Notes: generated from the sequence alone by a model not told the origin. DNA of 45,865 bases from Elusimicrobiota bacterium (GCA_016191335.1 JACPOW010000028.1:1-45865), one strand, 5' to 3'. Shown: positions 25,041-32,748, numbered from the stretch's first letter. Made by a program: numbers and translations.

Positions 25041-25074
25041 TTCTGTCCGATCATGTCCAATTCTGTCCAATTCC
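25041..25074 (+). repeat. Decamer tandem repeat (copy A, 3-4 units)
   Basis: Units TTCTGTCCGA, TCATGTCCAA and TTCTGTCCAA in direct 10-bp phase, then the partial unit TTCC. They lie immediately before the start of the 347-residue gene. Copy B has seven units at 28661-28730. Confidence 0.75.
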
Positions 25075-25079
25075 CAACT

Positions 25080-26123
25080 ATGAGCAAAGTCCCGGCCGTG
25101 TCATTGGATGTTTGGAAAGACTTGTATGCGGAAGCCGCGCGCTTCGAATCCATAAAGCCTTGGAACATCCTGTGTGAAGAATCGTTTTTTGGCGTCCAGG
25201 ACCCGACTTCCGGACAACTGGGATACGGCTGCGTATTGGGCGAGATGGGGACTTTCCTGGCACTGGCGGTCTACCGGGGCGACGAGGGCTTCGATGTTTA
25301 TCAGCGTCTGAAGAACGACGAAATCCCGGAAGACGAGTCCATCGCGGCGCAGAACTGCCTGATGGCCCAGTTCGCGGACCGCGAGGAGTTGGAGAAAGCC
25401 GACCGGGACAACATCAAGAAGTTGGGATTGCGCTTTCGAGGCGTCCAGGCCTGGCCGTTGTTTCGCAGCCAGTTCCCGGGCTATTTCCCATGGCATCTCG
25501 ACGAGAAGGAGGCCGTCTTTCTGACCTGCGCCCTGCGCTGCGCGAGCGATTGGGTCGAGCGGATCGCCTCGGGACGCTTGGACCCGGACGAGCGTCCGGG
25601 AAAGGTATTCACGTATCTGCTGAAGGCCGGCGGCGAGAAGTCAGCGAGCGAGTTTGAAGTCTGCTGGACGGACATCCCCATCTACAAGTCCGCGCCTCCG
25701 CAGCCGCTGGCCATGGACGAGAAACGCTTGACCAAACTCCTGGCGAAGCCTCCAAAGAGAGGCGGGGCGTGGGAGGCCGACGTCTATTATCTGCCCGCGC
25801 CGATCTTGGACCGAGACCGCCCCTACTTCATCCGCATGGTGATGGTGGTTGACCGCGAATCGGGTTACGTGCTGCCCGGCGGGGTCGTGCCGCCGGAGCA
25901 GCCGGCGCATGAAGCCCTCGCGGACGCTTTGCTGGGCGGCACCGAGCAGATGGGCTGCGCGCCAAGCGAGATCCGAGTGCGCGACGACAAGCTGTCCGCG
26001 CTGCTCGAACCCATGGCGAAAGCTCTGGGGGCGAGGCTCACAGTCGGCGATCTTCCGGTGATCCGCCGGACGAAAAGAGAATTCGACAAGATGCTGCTGC
26101 GCAGAGGCGCCGCCTCAATCTGA
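25080..26123 (+). CDS. 347-residue uncharacterised cassette protein (copy A)
   Basis: 347 residues, same length as copy B at 28889. Conserved blocks include SLDVWKDLYAEA, WNILCE(D/E)SFFGVQDP, the VLGEMGTFLALAVYRG strand set, RGVQAWPLFRSQFPGYFPW (about 120-140) and FIRMVMVVDR...LPGGVVPPEQPAHE. No signal peptide or membrane segment is seen, so it is probably cytoplasmic. It resembles uncharacterised families (DUF6930/DUF7309-like, from memory and unverified). Start 25080 gives the length match to copy B; an upstream in-frame ATG (25053) lies in the repeats. No Shine-Dalgarno is visible. Its end overlaps the antisense HTH copy B by 9 bases. Confidence 0.75.
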   Translation: MSKVPAVSLDVWKDLYAEAARFESIKPWNILCEESFFGVQDPTSGQLGYGCVLGEMGTFLALAVYRGDEGFDVYQRLKNDEIPEDESIAAQNCLMAQFADREELEKADRDNIKKLGLRFRGVQAWPLFRSQFPGYFPWHLDEKEAVFLTCALRCASDWVERIASGRLDPDERPGKVFTYLLKAGGEKSASEFEVCWTDIPIYKSAPPQPLAMDEKRLTKLLAKPPKRGGAWEADVYYLPAPILDRDRPYFIRMVMVVDRESGYVLPGGVVPPEQPAHEALADALLGGTEQMGCAPSEIRVRDDKLSALLEPMAKALGARLTVGDLPVIRRTKREFDKMLLRRGAASI

Positions 26124-26558
26124 TTTCCCATTTCGCATCTGCCGGAAAATCCGAAGCTGATCAGCGGGCTTCAGCGTCGCGATGCGCCTAAGGCCGTATT
26201 CGGTCACACGTTCGCGGCCAGACCTTGACGGCAGAGCAGAGATGCCGCGTCGGACCGCCTGAGACAATTTGAGCAAGTTCAGGACCTGACAGAGCCGTTC
26301 GGGCTTCATCCCGAGCCGCACGGCCAGCTTCCGAAGGCTCAGGCCGGGCTCACGGTCGAGCATCCGGCGGTACTCCAGGGCGCGTCGTAGAAACTCTTGA
26401 ATCCGCGGGACACGTTTGGGCTTAATCTTGGTCGCCCCCGGTGCCGGCCGCTGGGGGAGGCTAAACCGGACGCGGAAGGTTCTTTCTATCGCATAGCCCG
26501 GGGAGAATTTTTCGACGGACCTGAAGGGGTCCCCGCGGGTTGACGCACTGTTAACCAC
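26115..26558 (-). CDS. HTH protein of the recombinase-associated type (copy B)
   Basis: About 147 residues from GTG 26558. It is homologous to copy A along its length: FRSVEKFSP...IERTFRVRFSLPQ, the HTH GLSLRKLAVRLGMKPERLCQ with LNLLKLSQAVRRGI, and GRERVTEYGLRRIATL. It is antisense to the end of the cassette A unknown gene (9-base tail overlap). The conserved nucleotide block on its minus strand, GCGATAGAAAGAACC, is also present in copies A and C. The start overlaps the terminator hairpin, so the true start is uncertain. Confidence 0.6.
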   Translation of the reverse strand: MVNSASTRGDPFRSVEKFSPGYAIERTFRVRFSLPQRPAPGATKIKPKRVPRIQEFLRRALEYRRMLDREPGLSLRKLAVRLGMKPERLCQVLNLLKLSQAVRRGISALPSRSGRERVTEYGLRRIATLKPADQLRIFRQMRNGKSD

Positions 26559-26576
26559 CGGGGGCCCCTCTTTTTT
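26525..26576 (+). terminator. Terminator hairpin closing cassette A
   Basis: AGGGGTCCCC (26525-26534) pairs with 26560-26569 (one G-U). The inner arms GGTTGAC and GTTAACC pair imperfectly. A T-run follows at 26571-26576. It would end plus-strand transcripts from cassette A before the next promoter. Confidence 0.7.
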
Positions 26577-26596
26577 GAGCCTACATAAACGCCCTC

Positions 26597-26625
26597 GTGA
26601 ACGACCCGCATGAGAAAGTTATAAT
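26597..26625 (+). promoter_or_regulatory. Cassette promoter (copy B)
   Basis: GTGAAC, a 17-base spacer and TATAAT (26620-26625). The GGGAGG purine tract precedes the ATG at 26650. Confidence 0.6.
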
Positions 26626-26649
26626 CCCATCGACGCCAGGGAGGACGAG

Positions 26650-27273
26650 ATGGTGCAAACCCGGAGGCTCATAAACAGGGGTGGGGTGCCCGACATCAAG
26701 AAGGAGTTGGACAGGGCAAAGACGACACCGTATCAGCTCAAGGTGACACTCCTGGGAACGAATCCGCCTATTTGGCGAAGAATCGCGGTCGCAGGAGGGA
26801 TCAGCCTGGGGCATCTGCATGACGTTCTTTTGCACGCGATGGGTTGGGACGGCGGGCACATGCACCTGTTCCATGTAGGGAAGACGGACTACGGCGAGAC
26901 GCATCCGGAGTTGGAACACGTCGTGGATCAGCGGAAAGTCCGCCTCTGCGATGTCGCGCCCCAGGCGAAGAAGCGCTTCGTATGGGAGTATGACATGGGC
27001 GACACCTGGCTGCACGAGATCGTCGTCGAGAAGATTAACTCGGCAGAACCGCCGCTCAAGGCCGCGGCCGTCTGTCTGGACGGCGCCCGGGCCTGCCCGC
27101 CCGAAGACTGCGGCGGCGTCTACGGCTACGAGGACTTCCTGAAGGCCATCCGCGATCCGAAGCATGAGAGTCACGACGAAATGCTCGAGTGGATCGGCGG
27201 GGAGTTTGATCCAGAGGCTTTCGATTTGAAGGAAACGAACAAGGCTCTGAGCAGGCTCAAAGAACCCCGATGA
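26650..27273 (+). CDS. Plasmid pRiA4b ORF-3-like protein (copy B)
   Basis: 207 residues, near-identical to copy A along the full length, with the same motifs (GTNPPIWRRI, MGWDGGHMHLF, WEYDMGDTWLHEI, RACPPEDCGG). Differences cluster in a few surface-like positions (for example VDQRKVRLCDVAPQAKK). The stop overlaps the ATG of the AlbA_2 gene (ATGA), so the two are translationally coupled. Both copies kept an open frame, which argues that each is under selection or that the duplication is recent. Confidence 0.8.
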   Translation: MVQTRRLINRGGVPDIKKELDRAKTTPYQLKVTLLGTNPPIWRRIAVAGGISLGHLHDVLLHAMGWDGGHMHLFHVGKTDYGETHPELEHVVDQRKVRLCDVAPQAKKRFVWEYDMGDTWLHEIVVEKINSAEPPLKAAAVCLDGARACPPEDCGGVYGYEDFLKAIRDPKHESHDEMLEWIGGEFDPEAFDLKETNKALSRLKEPR

Positions 27274-28658
27274 CTCTCGACCAACTTTCGGCCTGGGCCG
27301 CCAAGGGCGAATCCGAGACCCAGGAATTCAAGCTGACCACCGGCCAGCGCAGCGAGGCCGCGAAGACGGTCTGCGCCATGCTCAACCACAAGGGTGGACG
27401 CGTGATCTTCGGCGTCGATCCGAAAGGCCGCGTCGTCGGCCAGAACGTCACAGACAAGACGGTTGAAGATGTCAGCCAGGAACTTCGTCAGATCGATCCC
27501 CCGGCGCTCCCGTCCATCGAGAGGATTCCGGCGGGCAAAAGCAACGAGGCCATCGTCGTGACCGCCGACAAGGGCGCACGCCGCCCTTACACCTACCGCG
27601 GCAAGGCCTATCGCCGCGTCGGCGCGTCGAATCAGGAGTTGGACCGCGACGAGTACAACCGGCTGCTTCTGGAACAGCTTCATGGCGTCTCTCGCTGGGA
27701 GAACCAGGCGGCCGAAGGCTGGACGGTCAAGGACCTCGACGAGACCGAGATCGTCCGCACCTTGGAAGAGGCCATCCGCCGCGGCCGCGCGGAGGATCCC
27801 GGCACGCGAGATCCGCAGGACATCCTTCGCGGTCTGAAGCTGGCCAAGGACGGGGCGCTCTTTCGCGCCGCCGTCATGCTCTTCGGCCGCGAGCAGCGCC
27901 TGGCACTGGACTATCCGCAATGCCAGCTGCGCCTGGCGCGCTTCCGCGGCACGGAGAAGACCGAGTTCTTGGATAACCGGAAGTTCAACGGCAACGTCTT
28001 CGAGCTTCTGCTGCGCGCCGAGCGTTTCATCCGCGACCATATTCCCGTGGCCGGGCGAGTTGTTCCGAATCTCTTCGAGCGAGAAGACGACCCTCTCTAT
28101 CCGCCGTTGGCCTTACGCGAGGCACTGGCCAACGCCTTCTGCCATCGCGACTACTCCATCGGCGGCGGCTCGGTGGGAGTGGCGATCTTCGATGATCGCC
28201 TGGAGATCAGTTCTTCCGGCGAACTGCATTTCGGCCTGAAGGCCGCGGACCTCTACCAGCCGCACGAGTCGCTGCCGTGGAACCCGCTCATCGCCGACGT
28301 TCTCTTCCGGCGCGGCATCATCGAAACCTGGGGCCGCGGCACTCTGAAAATGGCCGAGCTGGCCGAGCGCGCGGGACTGCCTCGCCCGGAGATCGAGACG
28401 ATCCCAGGGGCCGTCATCGTTCGTTTCCGTCCGAGCCGCTACCTGCCGCCCCAAAAGGTCGGGCATGATTTGACCGCCCGGCAGAGAATGGTTCTCTCTT
28501 TGCTGGCGGAGGAATCCATGCGATTATCGGCCATTTATTCCCGCATGAGTGATGGGGTTTCCCTTCGGAATCTTCGGGTCGATTTGGACTTGCTCAGAAA
28601 ACTCGGCTTAGTCGATTCCCGGGGCCACGGCCAGGGGGCGCGATGGCATTTGAAATGA
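27270..28658 (+). CDS. AlbA_2 (Schlafen-type) ATP-binding protein
   Basis: 462 residues. The N-terminal AlbA_2 domain (about 1-130) starts ESETQEFKLT and contains GGRVIFGVDPKGRVVG. A central domain follows, with PPLALREALANAFCHRDYS (about 285-303) and WGRGTLKMAELAERAGLP (about 355-372), as in the HATPase_c_4-associated proteins often annotated RecG-like. The C-terminus (about 400-462) is a winged helix. Such proteins are transcriptional regulators or defence-related; the AlbA_2 domain is shared with Schlafen nucleases. Here it occupies the slot that fic takes in copy A. It is coupled to the upstream gene by ATGA. Confidence 0.8.
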   Translation: MTLDQLSAWAAKGESETQEFKLTTGQRSEAAKTVCAMLNHKGGRVIFGVDPKGRVVGQNVTDKTVEDVSQELRQIDPPALPSIERIPAGKSNEAIVVTADKGARRPYTYRGKAYRRVGASNQELDRDEYNRLLLEQLHGVSRWENQAAEGWTVKDLDETEIVRTLEEAIRRGRAEDPGTRDPQDILRGLKLAKDGALFRAAVMLFGREQRLALDYPQCQLRLARFRGTEKTEFLDNRKFNGNVFELLLRAERFIRDHIPVAGRVVPNLFEREDDPLYPPLALREALANAFCHRDYSIGGGSVGVAIFDDRLEISSSGELHFGLKAADLYQPHESLPWNPLIADVLFRRGIIETWGRGTLKMAELAERAGLPRPEIETIPGAVIVRFRPSRYLPPQKVGHDLTARQRMVLSLLAEESMRLSAIYSRMSDGVSLRNLRVDLDLLRKLGLVDSRGHGQGARWHLK

Positions 28659-28660
28659 TG

Positions 28661-28730
28661 ATTCCGTCAGATTCTGTCCATTCATGTTCAATTCTGTCCA
28701 ATCATGTCTAATCCCGTCCCATTCCGTCTC
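28661..28730 (+). repeat. Decamer tandem repeat (copy B, 7 units)
   Basis: Seven direct units of exactly 10 bp: ATTCCGTCAG, ATTCTGTCCA, TTCATGTTCA, ATTCTGTCCA, ATCATGTCTA, ATCCCGTCCC and ATTCCGTCTC. The consensus is ATTCTGTCCA. The spacing equals one helical turn, so all units face the same side of the DNA. A shorter array sits at the same place in copy A. Confidence 0.85.
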
Positions 28731-28888
28731 ATCGATAAAAAAGAGCGGCATTTTAAAGACTTATACGGGGAGTTCACCCAGGCTGCAACTATGAGGAAAT
28801 TCCTAACAGTTCAATAAGTAAGGGAACTCCCGAAACGTTCAGAGGGAACGGGTGGAGCGCAAGCCGCGCAAAGGGGATAAACAAGACC
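28731..28888 (+). other. Structured leader before the 347-residue gene, copy B
   Basis: GGGAGTTC (28768-28775) is complementary to GAACTCCC (28824-28831) across 48 bases. Between them is an eight-codon frame (28791-28817, MRKFLTVQ). An AAAGGGGA tract lies 12 bases before ATG 28889. Copy A lacks this segment. It could be an attenuator or a remnant. Confidence 0.35.
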
Positions 28889-29932
28889 ATGGCTAAGATT
28901 CCCGTCGTGTCATTGGATGTTTGGAAGGACCTGTATGCGGAAGCCATGAGCTACGAGTCCATAAAGCCCTGGAACATCCTCTGCGAAGACTCGTTTTTCG
29001 GCGTCCAGGACCCGGCTTCCGGGCACCTCGGATACGGCTGCGTGTTGGGCGAGATGGGGACTTTCCTGGCGCTGGCGGTCTACCGAGGAGCCGAGGGCTT
29101 CAACACCTATCAACGCTTGAAGAACGACGAAATTCCGGAAGACGAGTCCTTCGCCGCGCAGAACTGCCTGATGGCCCAGTTCGCGGACCGCGAGGAACTT
29201 GAGAAGGCCGACCGGGACAACATCAAGAAACTGGGATTGCGCTTTCGAGGCGTCCAAGCGTGGCCGATGTTTCGCAGCCACCTTCCGGGCTATTTCCCCT
29301 GGCATCTCGATGAGAAGGAGGCCGTCTTTTTGACCTGCGCCCTTCGTTGCGCGAGCGACTGGGTCGAGAGGATAGCCTCGGGACGCTTGGACCCGGACGA
29401 TCATCCGGGAAAAGTATTCACGTATCTGCTGAAGGCCGGCGACGAAAAGCCGCCGAGGGGGTTTGAGGTCTGCTGGACGGACACCCCCGTCTACAAGCCC
29501 GCGCCGCCGCAGCCCCTGGTGCTGGACGAGAAGCGCCTGACCAAGCTCATGTCGAAGCCCCCAAAGAGAGGCGGGGCGTGGGAGGCCGACGTCTATTCTC
29601 TGCCCGCGCCGATCATGGACCGAGACCGGCCCTACTTCATCCGCATGGTGATGGTGGTTGACCGAGTATCGGGCTTCGTGCTGCCCGGCGGGGTCGTGCC
29701 GCCGGAGCAACCGGCGCATGAAGTCCTCGCGGACGCCTTGCTCGGCGGCGTCGAGCAGTTGGGCTGCGCCCCAGGCGAGATATGCGTGCGCGACGAAAAT
29801 CTATCCGCGCTGCTCGAACCTCTGGCGAAGGCGCTGGGGGCGCGGCTCACGGTCGGGGACCTTCCGACGATCCGCCGGACAAAAAAAGAATTCGACAAGA
29901 TGCTCATGAGTCGCGGAGCGCGGCGCCAATAA
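28889..29932 (+). CDS. 347-residue uncharacterised cassette protein (copy B)
   Basis: 347 residues, same length as copy A, with the same blocks: SLDVWKDLYAEA, CEDSFFGVQDP, GEMGTFLALAVYRG, AWPMFRSHLPGYFPW and RMVMVVDRVSGFVLPGGVVP. The central block EKPPRGFEVCWTD and the C-terminus differ most from copy A. Cytoplasmic, function unknown. The conservation of this gene and the pRiA4b-like gene while the gene between them is exchanged suggests that the two form the constant part of the cassette. Confidence 0.75.
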   Translation: MAKIPVVSLDVWKDLYAEAMSYESIKPWNILCEDSFFGVQDPASGHLGYGCVLGEMGTFLALAVYRGAEGFNTYQRLKNDEIPEDESFAAQNCLMAQFADREELEKADRDNIKKLGLRFRGVQAWPMFRSHLPGYFPWHLDEKEAVFLTCALRCASDWVERIASGRLDPDDHPGKVFTYLLKAGDEKPPRGFEVCWTDTPVYKPAPPQPLVLDEKRLTKLMSKPPKRGGAWEADVYSLPAPIMDRDRPYFIRMVMVVDRVSGFVLPGGVVPPEQPAHEVLADALLGGVEQLGCAPGEICVRDENLSALLEPLAKALGARLTVGDLPTIRRTKKEFDKMLMSRGARRQ

Positions 29933-29951
29933 CTCGAAGATAGGCGCGAGT

Positions 29952-30342
29952 TCAGGCGAATCTTTCTCGCCCTATGCGTCGAAAAGCCTCGATTTGAGCG
30001 GCCGGTGCCAGGGCCGAGATGCGTCTCAAGCCGTACTCGGTCACGCGCGCCCGCCCTACCGCCATCGGCAGGACTGCGATCGCGCGGCGGACCGCCGGGG
30101 AGAGCTTGAGCAGGTTGAACAACTGGCAAAGCCGCGGCGGCGTCATATTGAGGCTTCTAGCCAGTCTCCGGAGGCTCAGGATTGGCTCCCGGTCGAGCAT
30201 CCGGCGGTACTCCAGAGCGCGCCGTAGATACTCTTGAATCCGGGGGGCATGTTTGAGTTTAATCTTGGCCGCCCCGGGGATCGGACGCTGCGGGAGGCTA
30301 AACCGGGCCCGGAAGGTTCTTTCTATCGCATAGTCCGGGGAG
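29952..30342 (-). pseudogene. HTH protein copy C, lacking its usual start region
   Basis: The frame matches copies A and B from the 5' block (DYAIERTFRARFSLPQ) through the HTH (LSLRRLARSLNMTPPRLCQL) to GRARVTEYGLRRISAL. Homology stops at about 30342, where a new terminator replaces the usual hairpin. No standard start codon lies upstream of ATG 30200, so either it is broken or only the 82-residue C-terminal part is made. Confidence 0.5.
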
Positions 30343-30352
30343 CAGATCTGCC

Positions 30353-30384
30353 GAGGCCGTCCTTCGGGACGGCCTCTTTTTTTT
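30353..30384 (+). terminator. Intrinsic terminator at the right end of the cassette array
   Basis: A perfect 10-bp stem (30353-30362 with 30367-30376) with a TTCG tetraloop is followed by eight T. It shields the housekeeping gene at 30406 from cassette transcription. Confidence 0.9.
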
Positions 30385-30390
30385 CGCTTA

Positions 30391-30399
30391 TGCTAGGAT
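30391..30399 (+). promoter_or_regulatory. Extended -10 promoter, leaderless geometry
   Basis: TGC-TAGGAT ends 6 bases before the GTG at 30406. No -35 box fits, because the terminator occupies that position. The predicted transcript would start at or next to the GTG. Confidence 0.45.
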
Positions 30400-30405
30400 T
30401 GCGCC

Positions 30406-30852
30406 GTGAAGCTCATCGGCCAGGGCGTGGACGCCGGACCCGAACGCGATTTCCTGATGGCGGAATTGCGCGGCCTCGACCTGTTCGCGCCGCTCACCGA
30501 CGAGCAGCTGCGCAAGATGCTCTTCTTCGTCAAGACGGTGGAGTTCGAGGACGGGGAGACCGTCTTCGAGAAGGGGGACCCCGGGGAGTGGTTCTACCTG
30601 ATCCATCGCGGCGAGGTCGAGATCGTCGAGCCGGGCTTCTTCGGGGCGTCGGTCATCGCGCGCATGGGCCCCGGGGACTTCTTCGGAGAGCTCGCCCTCA
30701 TCCTGAGCCAGCCGAGGACCGCGGGCGTGCGCTGCGTCGGGGAGACCTCCTGCTTCGCGCTCGACCGGGCCGACCTGGAGACGCTCATGGAGCGCTCTCC
30801 CGACATCGCCGCGGCGATCAAGAAGACCGCCCAGGCCCGCTTCGGCGCCTAG
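30406..30852 (+). CDS. Cyclic-nucleotide-binding-fold protein
   Basis: 148 residues. A helix bundle (ELRGLDLFAPLTDEQLRKML) leads into one cNMP-binding barrel: FEDGETVFEKGDPGEWFYLI, then GDFFGELALILSQPRTAGVRC (phosphate-binding cassette with Glu and Arg in the usual places). There is no effector domain. It starts at GTG 30406, near a TAGGAT -10 box, so the mRNA is probably leaderless. It overlaps the TPR gene by four bases tail to tail. It resembles the protein behind pilT in fold but not in detail. The ligand (cAMP, cGMP or none) cannot be told. Confidence 0.75.
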   Translation: MKLIGQGVDAGPERDFLMAELRGLDLFAPLTDEQLRKMLFFVKTVEFEDGETVFEKGDPGEWFYLIHRGEVEIVEPGFFGASVIARMGPGDFFGELALILSQPRTAGVRCVGETSCFALDRADLETLMERSPDIAAAIKKTAQARFGA

Positions 30853-32207
30853 CGCCCCTTGCGGAACAGCTGGGCGACGCCGGCCAGGGCCAGCAGGCCG
30901 CCGACCGCGCCGAGCCCCAGAAGCGGCAGGGGATAGCGCGAGGGACGCGCCGGGGGGAGCGCCTGCGGGTGGCTCTCGGACCACTCGCCGAAGGCCAAGG
31001 CCATGTCCCCGGCGTCGGGGAGCTGCAGGGCCTTGTCTTTCAAGGGCTGATAGGCGCGGTCGAGGGCCGCCGCGCGGCCGATCGCCTCGAGCGCGCCGGC
31101 CTTGTCGCCCGCGCCCGCGAGCGCGTAGGCCTTGTGGAAGTAGGCGGGCGCGTCCTCGGGGCTGGCGTCCAAAGTCGACTGCGCCGAGGTGAGCGCCGAG
31201 GCGTAGTCGCCGATCCGGTTGAGGATGGCCGTGCGCCAGCCGCGCGCCGAGGCGTTGCGCGGGTTCAGGAGCAGCGCCTGGTCCAGCTCGTCGATGGAGG
31301 AGCGCGCGTCCGCCTTCGCCGCGCCGACCGCGCGCGCCGTGAGGTCGCGGGAGAGCAAGGCGCCGACGGCCGGCGTCGCGGAGGGGGGCCCGGCCGCGGA
31401 AGCCGCGGTCCGCTCCTCGCCCGCGGCGGCCTTCGCCAAAGCGGCGCGCCCCGCGTCCGTGCCGGACAGGCTCAGGATCGCCTTCGCCTGGCGGTTCTCG
31501 GGGTCGAGCACCAAGGCGCTCTGGGCGTCCCGCACGGCGGCCTCGCCGTCGCCGCTCTCGTACTCCGCGCCGGCGCGCAGCACCAGGGCGTCGGCGTTGC
31601 CGGGGTTGAGGGCCAGGGCCTTGTCCGCCTCGGCGACGGCCGCGGCCGTGTCGCCGTTCTCGAGCGCGACGTCGCCGGCGTCGACGTGGGTGTAGGAAGG
31701 ATCCACCTGGTCGGCGAAGAAGACGGTCGCGCTGCCCGCGTAGGCCTTGCCGTCGCGGCGCGGAGACCTGCGGACCTCGCGGACCGCGGCCTGGAAGACG
31801 CGGTAGAAGACGGGGGAGCTGGCGGCGGCCTTGAGCCGGAACTCCTCCTTGAGGCGGACGGCCCGGGCGGCCTCCAGCGCCAATTGCTCGGGGCTCACCT
31901 TCGGGTTCTTGGCGTCGCGCGTCTTGCGCGCCCACGCCGCCTGGTACCGCAGGAAGGAGGCGAACACGTCCTGCGTCACGGGCACGCGCTGGCCCTCGGA
32001 CGGGGGCAGGGCCGTCGCCATGACGGCGATGAAGCGTTCGGCCGCCTCGGGCTCGAGGTCGCGCTTCTCGAGGTAGCCGCGCAAGGTCTTGAGGCCCGCG
32101 TGATACTGGGCGGCCGTGAGCTCCTGGTCGCCGGCGCGGGGCTCGCCCGCCGCCGGCGCGAGGGTCGGGAGGAGCGCGAGCGAGACGGCGAGCGCGATCT
32201 TAAACAA
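30849..32207 (-). CDS. Exported TPR-repeat protein with C-terminal membrane anchor
   Basis: 452 residues from TTG 32207, which overlaps the pduT-like gene by 8 bases; no ATG gives the signal peptide. A signal peptide (FKIALAVSLALLPTLAPAAG) precedes a helical region, then TPR-like units (for example VDAGDVALENGDTAAAVAEA and DALVLRAGAEYESGDGEAAV, about 180-240, and again about 300-390). A transmembrane anchor (PLPLLGLGAVGGLLALAGVA) and basic RKGR end follow. It is probably periplasmic and inner-membrane tethered, a protein-interaction scaffold. Function unknown. It follows pduT in the same operon. Confidence 0.65.
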   Translation of the reverse strand: MFKIALAVSLALLPTLAPAAGEPRAGDQELTAAQYHAGLKTLRGYLEKRDLEPEAAERFIAVMATALPPSEGQRVPVTQDVFASFLRYQAAWARKTRDAKNPKVSPEQLALEAARAVRLKEEFRLKAAASSPVFYRVFQAAVREVRRSPRRDGKAYAGSATVFFADQVDPSYTHVDAGDVALENGDTAAAVAEADKALALNPGNADALVLRAGAEYESGDGEAAVRDAQSALVLDPENRQAKAILSLSGTDAGRAALAKAAAGEERTAASAAGPPSATPAVGALLSRDLTARAVGAAKADARSSIDELDQALLLNPRNASARGWRTAILNRIGDYASALTSAQSTLDASPEDAPAYFHKAYALAGAGDKAGALEAIGRAAALDRAYQPLKDKALQLPDAGDMALAFGEWSESHPQALPPARPSRYPLPLLGLGAVGGLLALAGVAQLFRKGR

Positions 32208-32748
32208 GCTCGGTGAGCAGCTCGGGACGCGGCTGGGGGATGACGACCTTCTGCACGAGCAGCCCCTTGGCGCCGGCGCTCTGGGCCGCGGCCTCGGCGG
32301 CGGTCATGCAGTCGGCGACGGAGCCGGTGAAGCTGACGAAGGCCTTGCCGCCGAGGGCCATGGCCAGGCGGATCTCGACGAGGCGGATGTTGGCCGACTT
32401 CACCGCGGCGTCGGCGGCCTCGATGAGGGAGGCGATGGAGAAGGTCTCCACGACGCCCAGGGCCTCGAGCTTGCCGGGGATGTTCACGGCGGACAGCGCG
32501 GGGAAGATCGCGGGGTCGAGGTTGGGGATGATGAAGTGGTCCACGTGGGCCTCGGCGGCCTTCGCCACGCCGGCCTCGACCGAGGCGCGCACGTCGGCGA
32601 CGTCGCCCATGACGATGACGCAGTACTTGCCCGGGCACATCGTGCGCGCGAGCAGGATCTCGACCGTGGCCGCCTTGAGCATCGCGTCCGTCGTCTCGAA
32701 GCCCTTGGCCATGCTGCTGAGCTCCACCCCTCCGACCGAGTTCTTCAT
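32200..32748 (-). CDS. pduT: PduT-like tandem-BMC shell protein
   Basis: 182 residues with two BMC domains (about 5-85 and 95-175), typical of trimeric BMC-T shell proteins. In the first, TMCPGKY places Cys at position 38. In PduT the equivalent Cys holds a [4Fe-4S] cluster in the shell pore and passes electrons. The second domain starts ALGVVETFSIASLIEAADAA. The gene overlaps pduS upstream (ATGA) and the TPR gene downstream. No hexameric shell protein or encapsulated enzyme is visible, so it may serve a compartment encoded elsewhere or another redox role. Confidence 0.85.
   Translation of the reverse strand: MKNSVGGVELSSMAKGFETTDAMLKAATVEILLARTMCPGKYCVIVMGDVADVRASVEAGVAKAAEAHVDHFIIPNLDPAIFPALSAVNIPGKLEALGVVETFSIASLIEAADAAVKSANIRLVEIRLAMALGGKAFVSFTGSVADCMTAAEAAAQSAGAKGLLVQKVVIPQPRPELLTELV

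Larger units (their letters stand above)
23186..26576 (+). repeat. Accessory cassette, copy A
   Basis: The unit is: promoter, pRiA4b-like gene, 25-codon AlbA_2 remnant, fic, decamer repeats, 347-residue unknown gene, antisense HTH gene, terminator. It is directly repeated by copy B at 26597-30384. The copies share near-identical flanks and differ completely between the AlbA_2 head and the decamer repeats. Confidence 0.8.
26597..30384 (+). repeat. Accessory cassette, copy B
   Basis: Promoter, pRiA4b-like gene, complete AlbA_2 gene, seven decamers with a structured leader, 347-residue gene, a degraded antisense HTH copy and a terminator that differs from copy A's. It borders chromosomal housekeeping genes on the right. 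Confidence 0.8.

Noticed and set aside
23242-27273. Evidence for an integrated plasmid from the pRiA4b name
   Set aside because: The family name comes from one early example. No replication, partition or transfer gene lies in the cassettes.
28661-28730. The decamer array as a CRISPR
   Set aside because: Units are 10 bp in direct contact with no spacers, and no cas gene is present.
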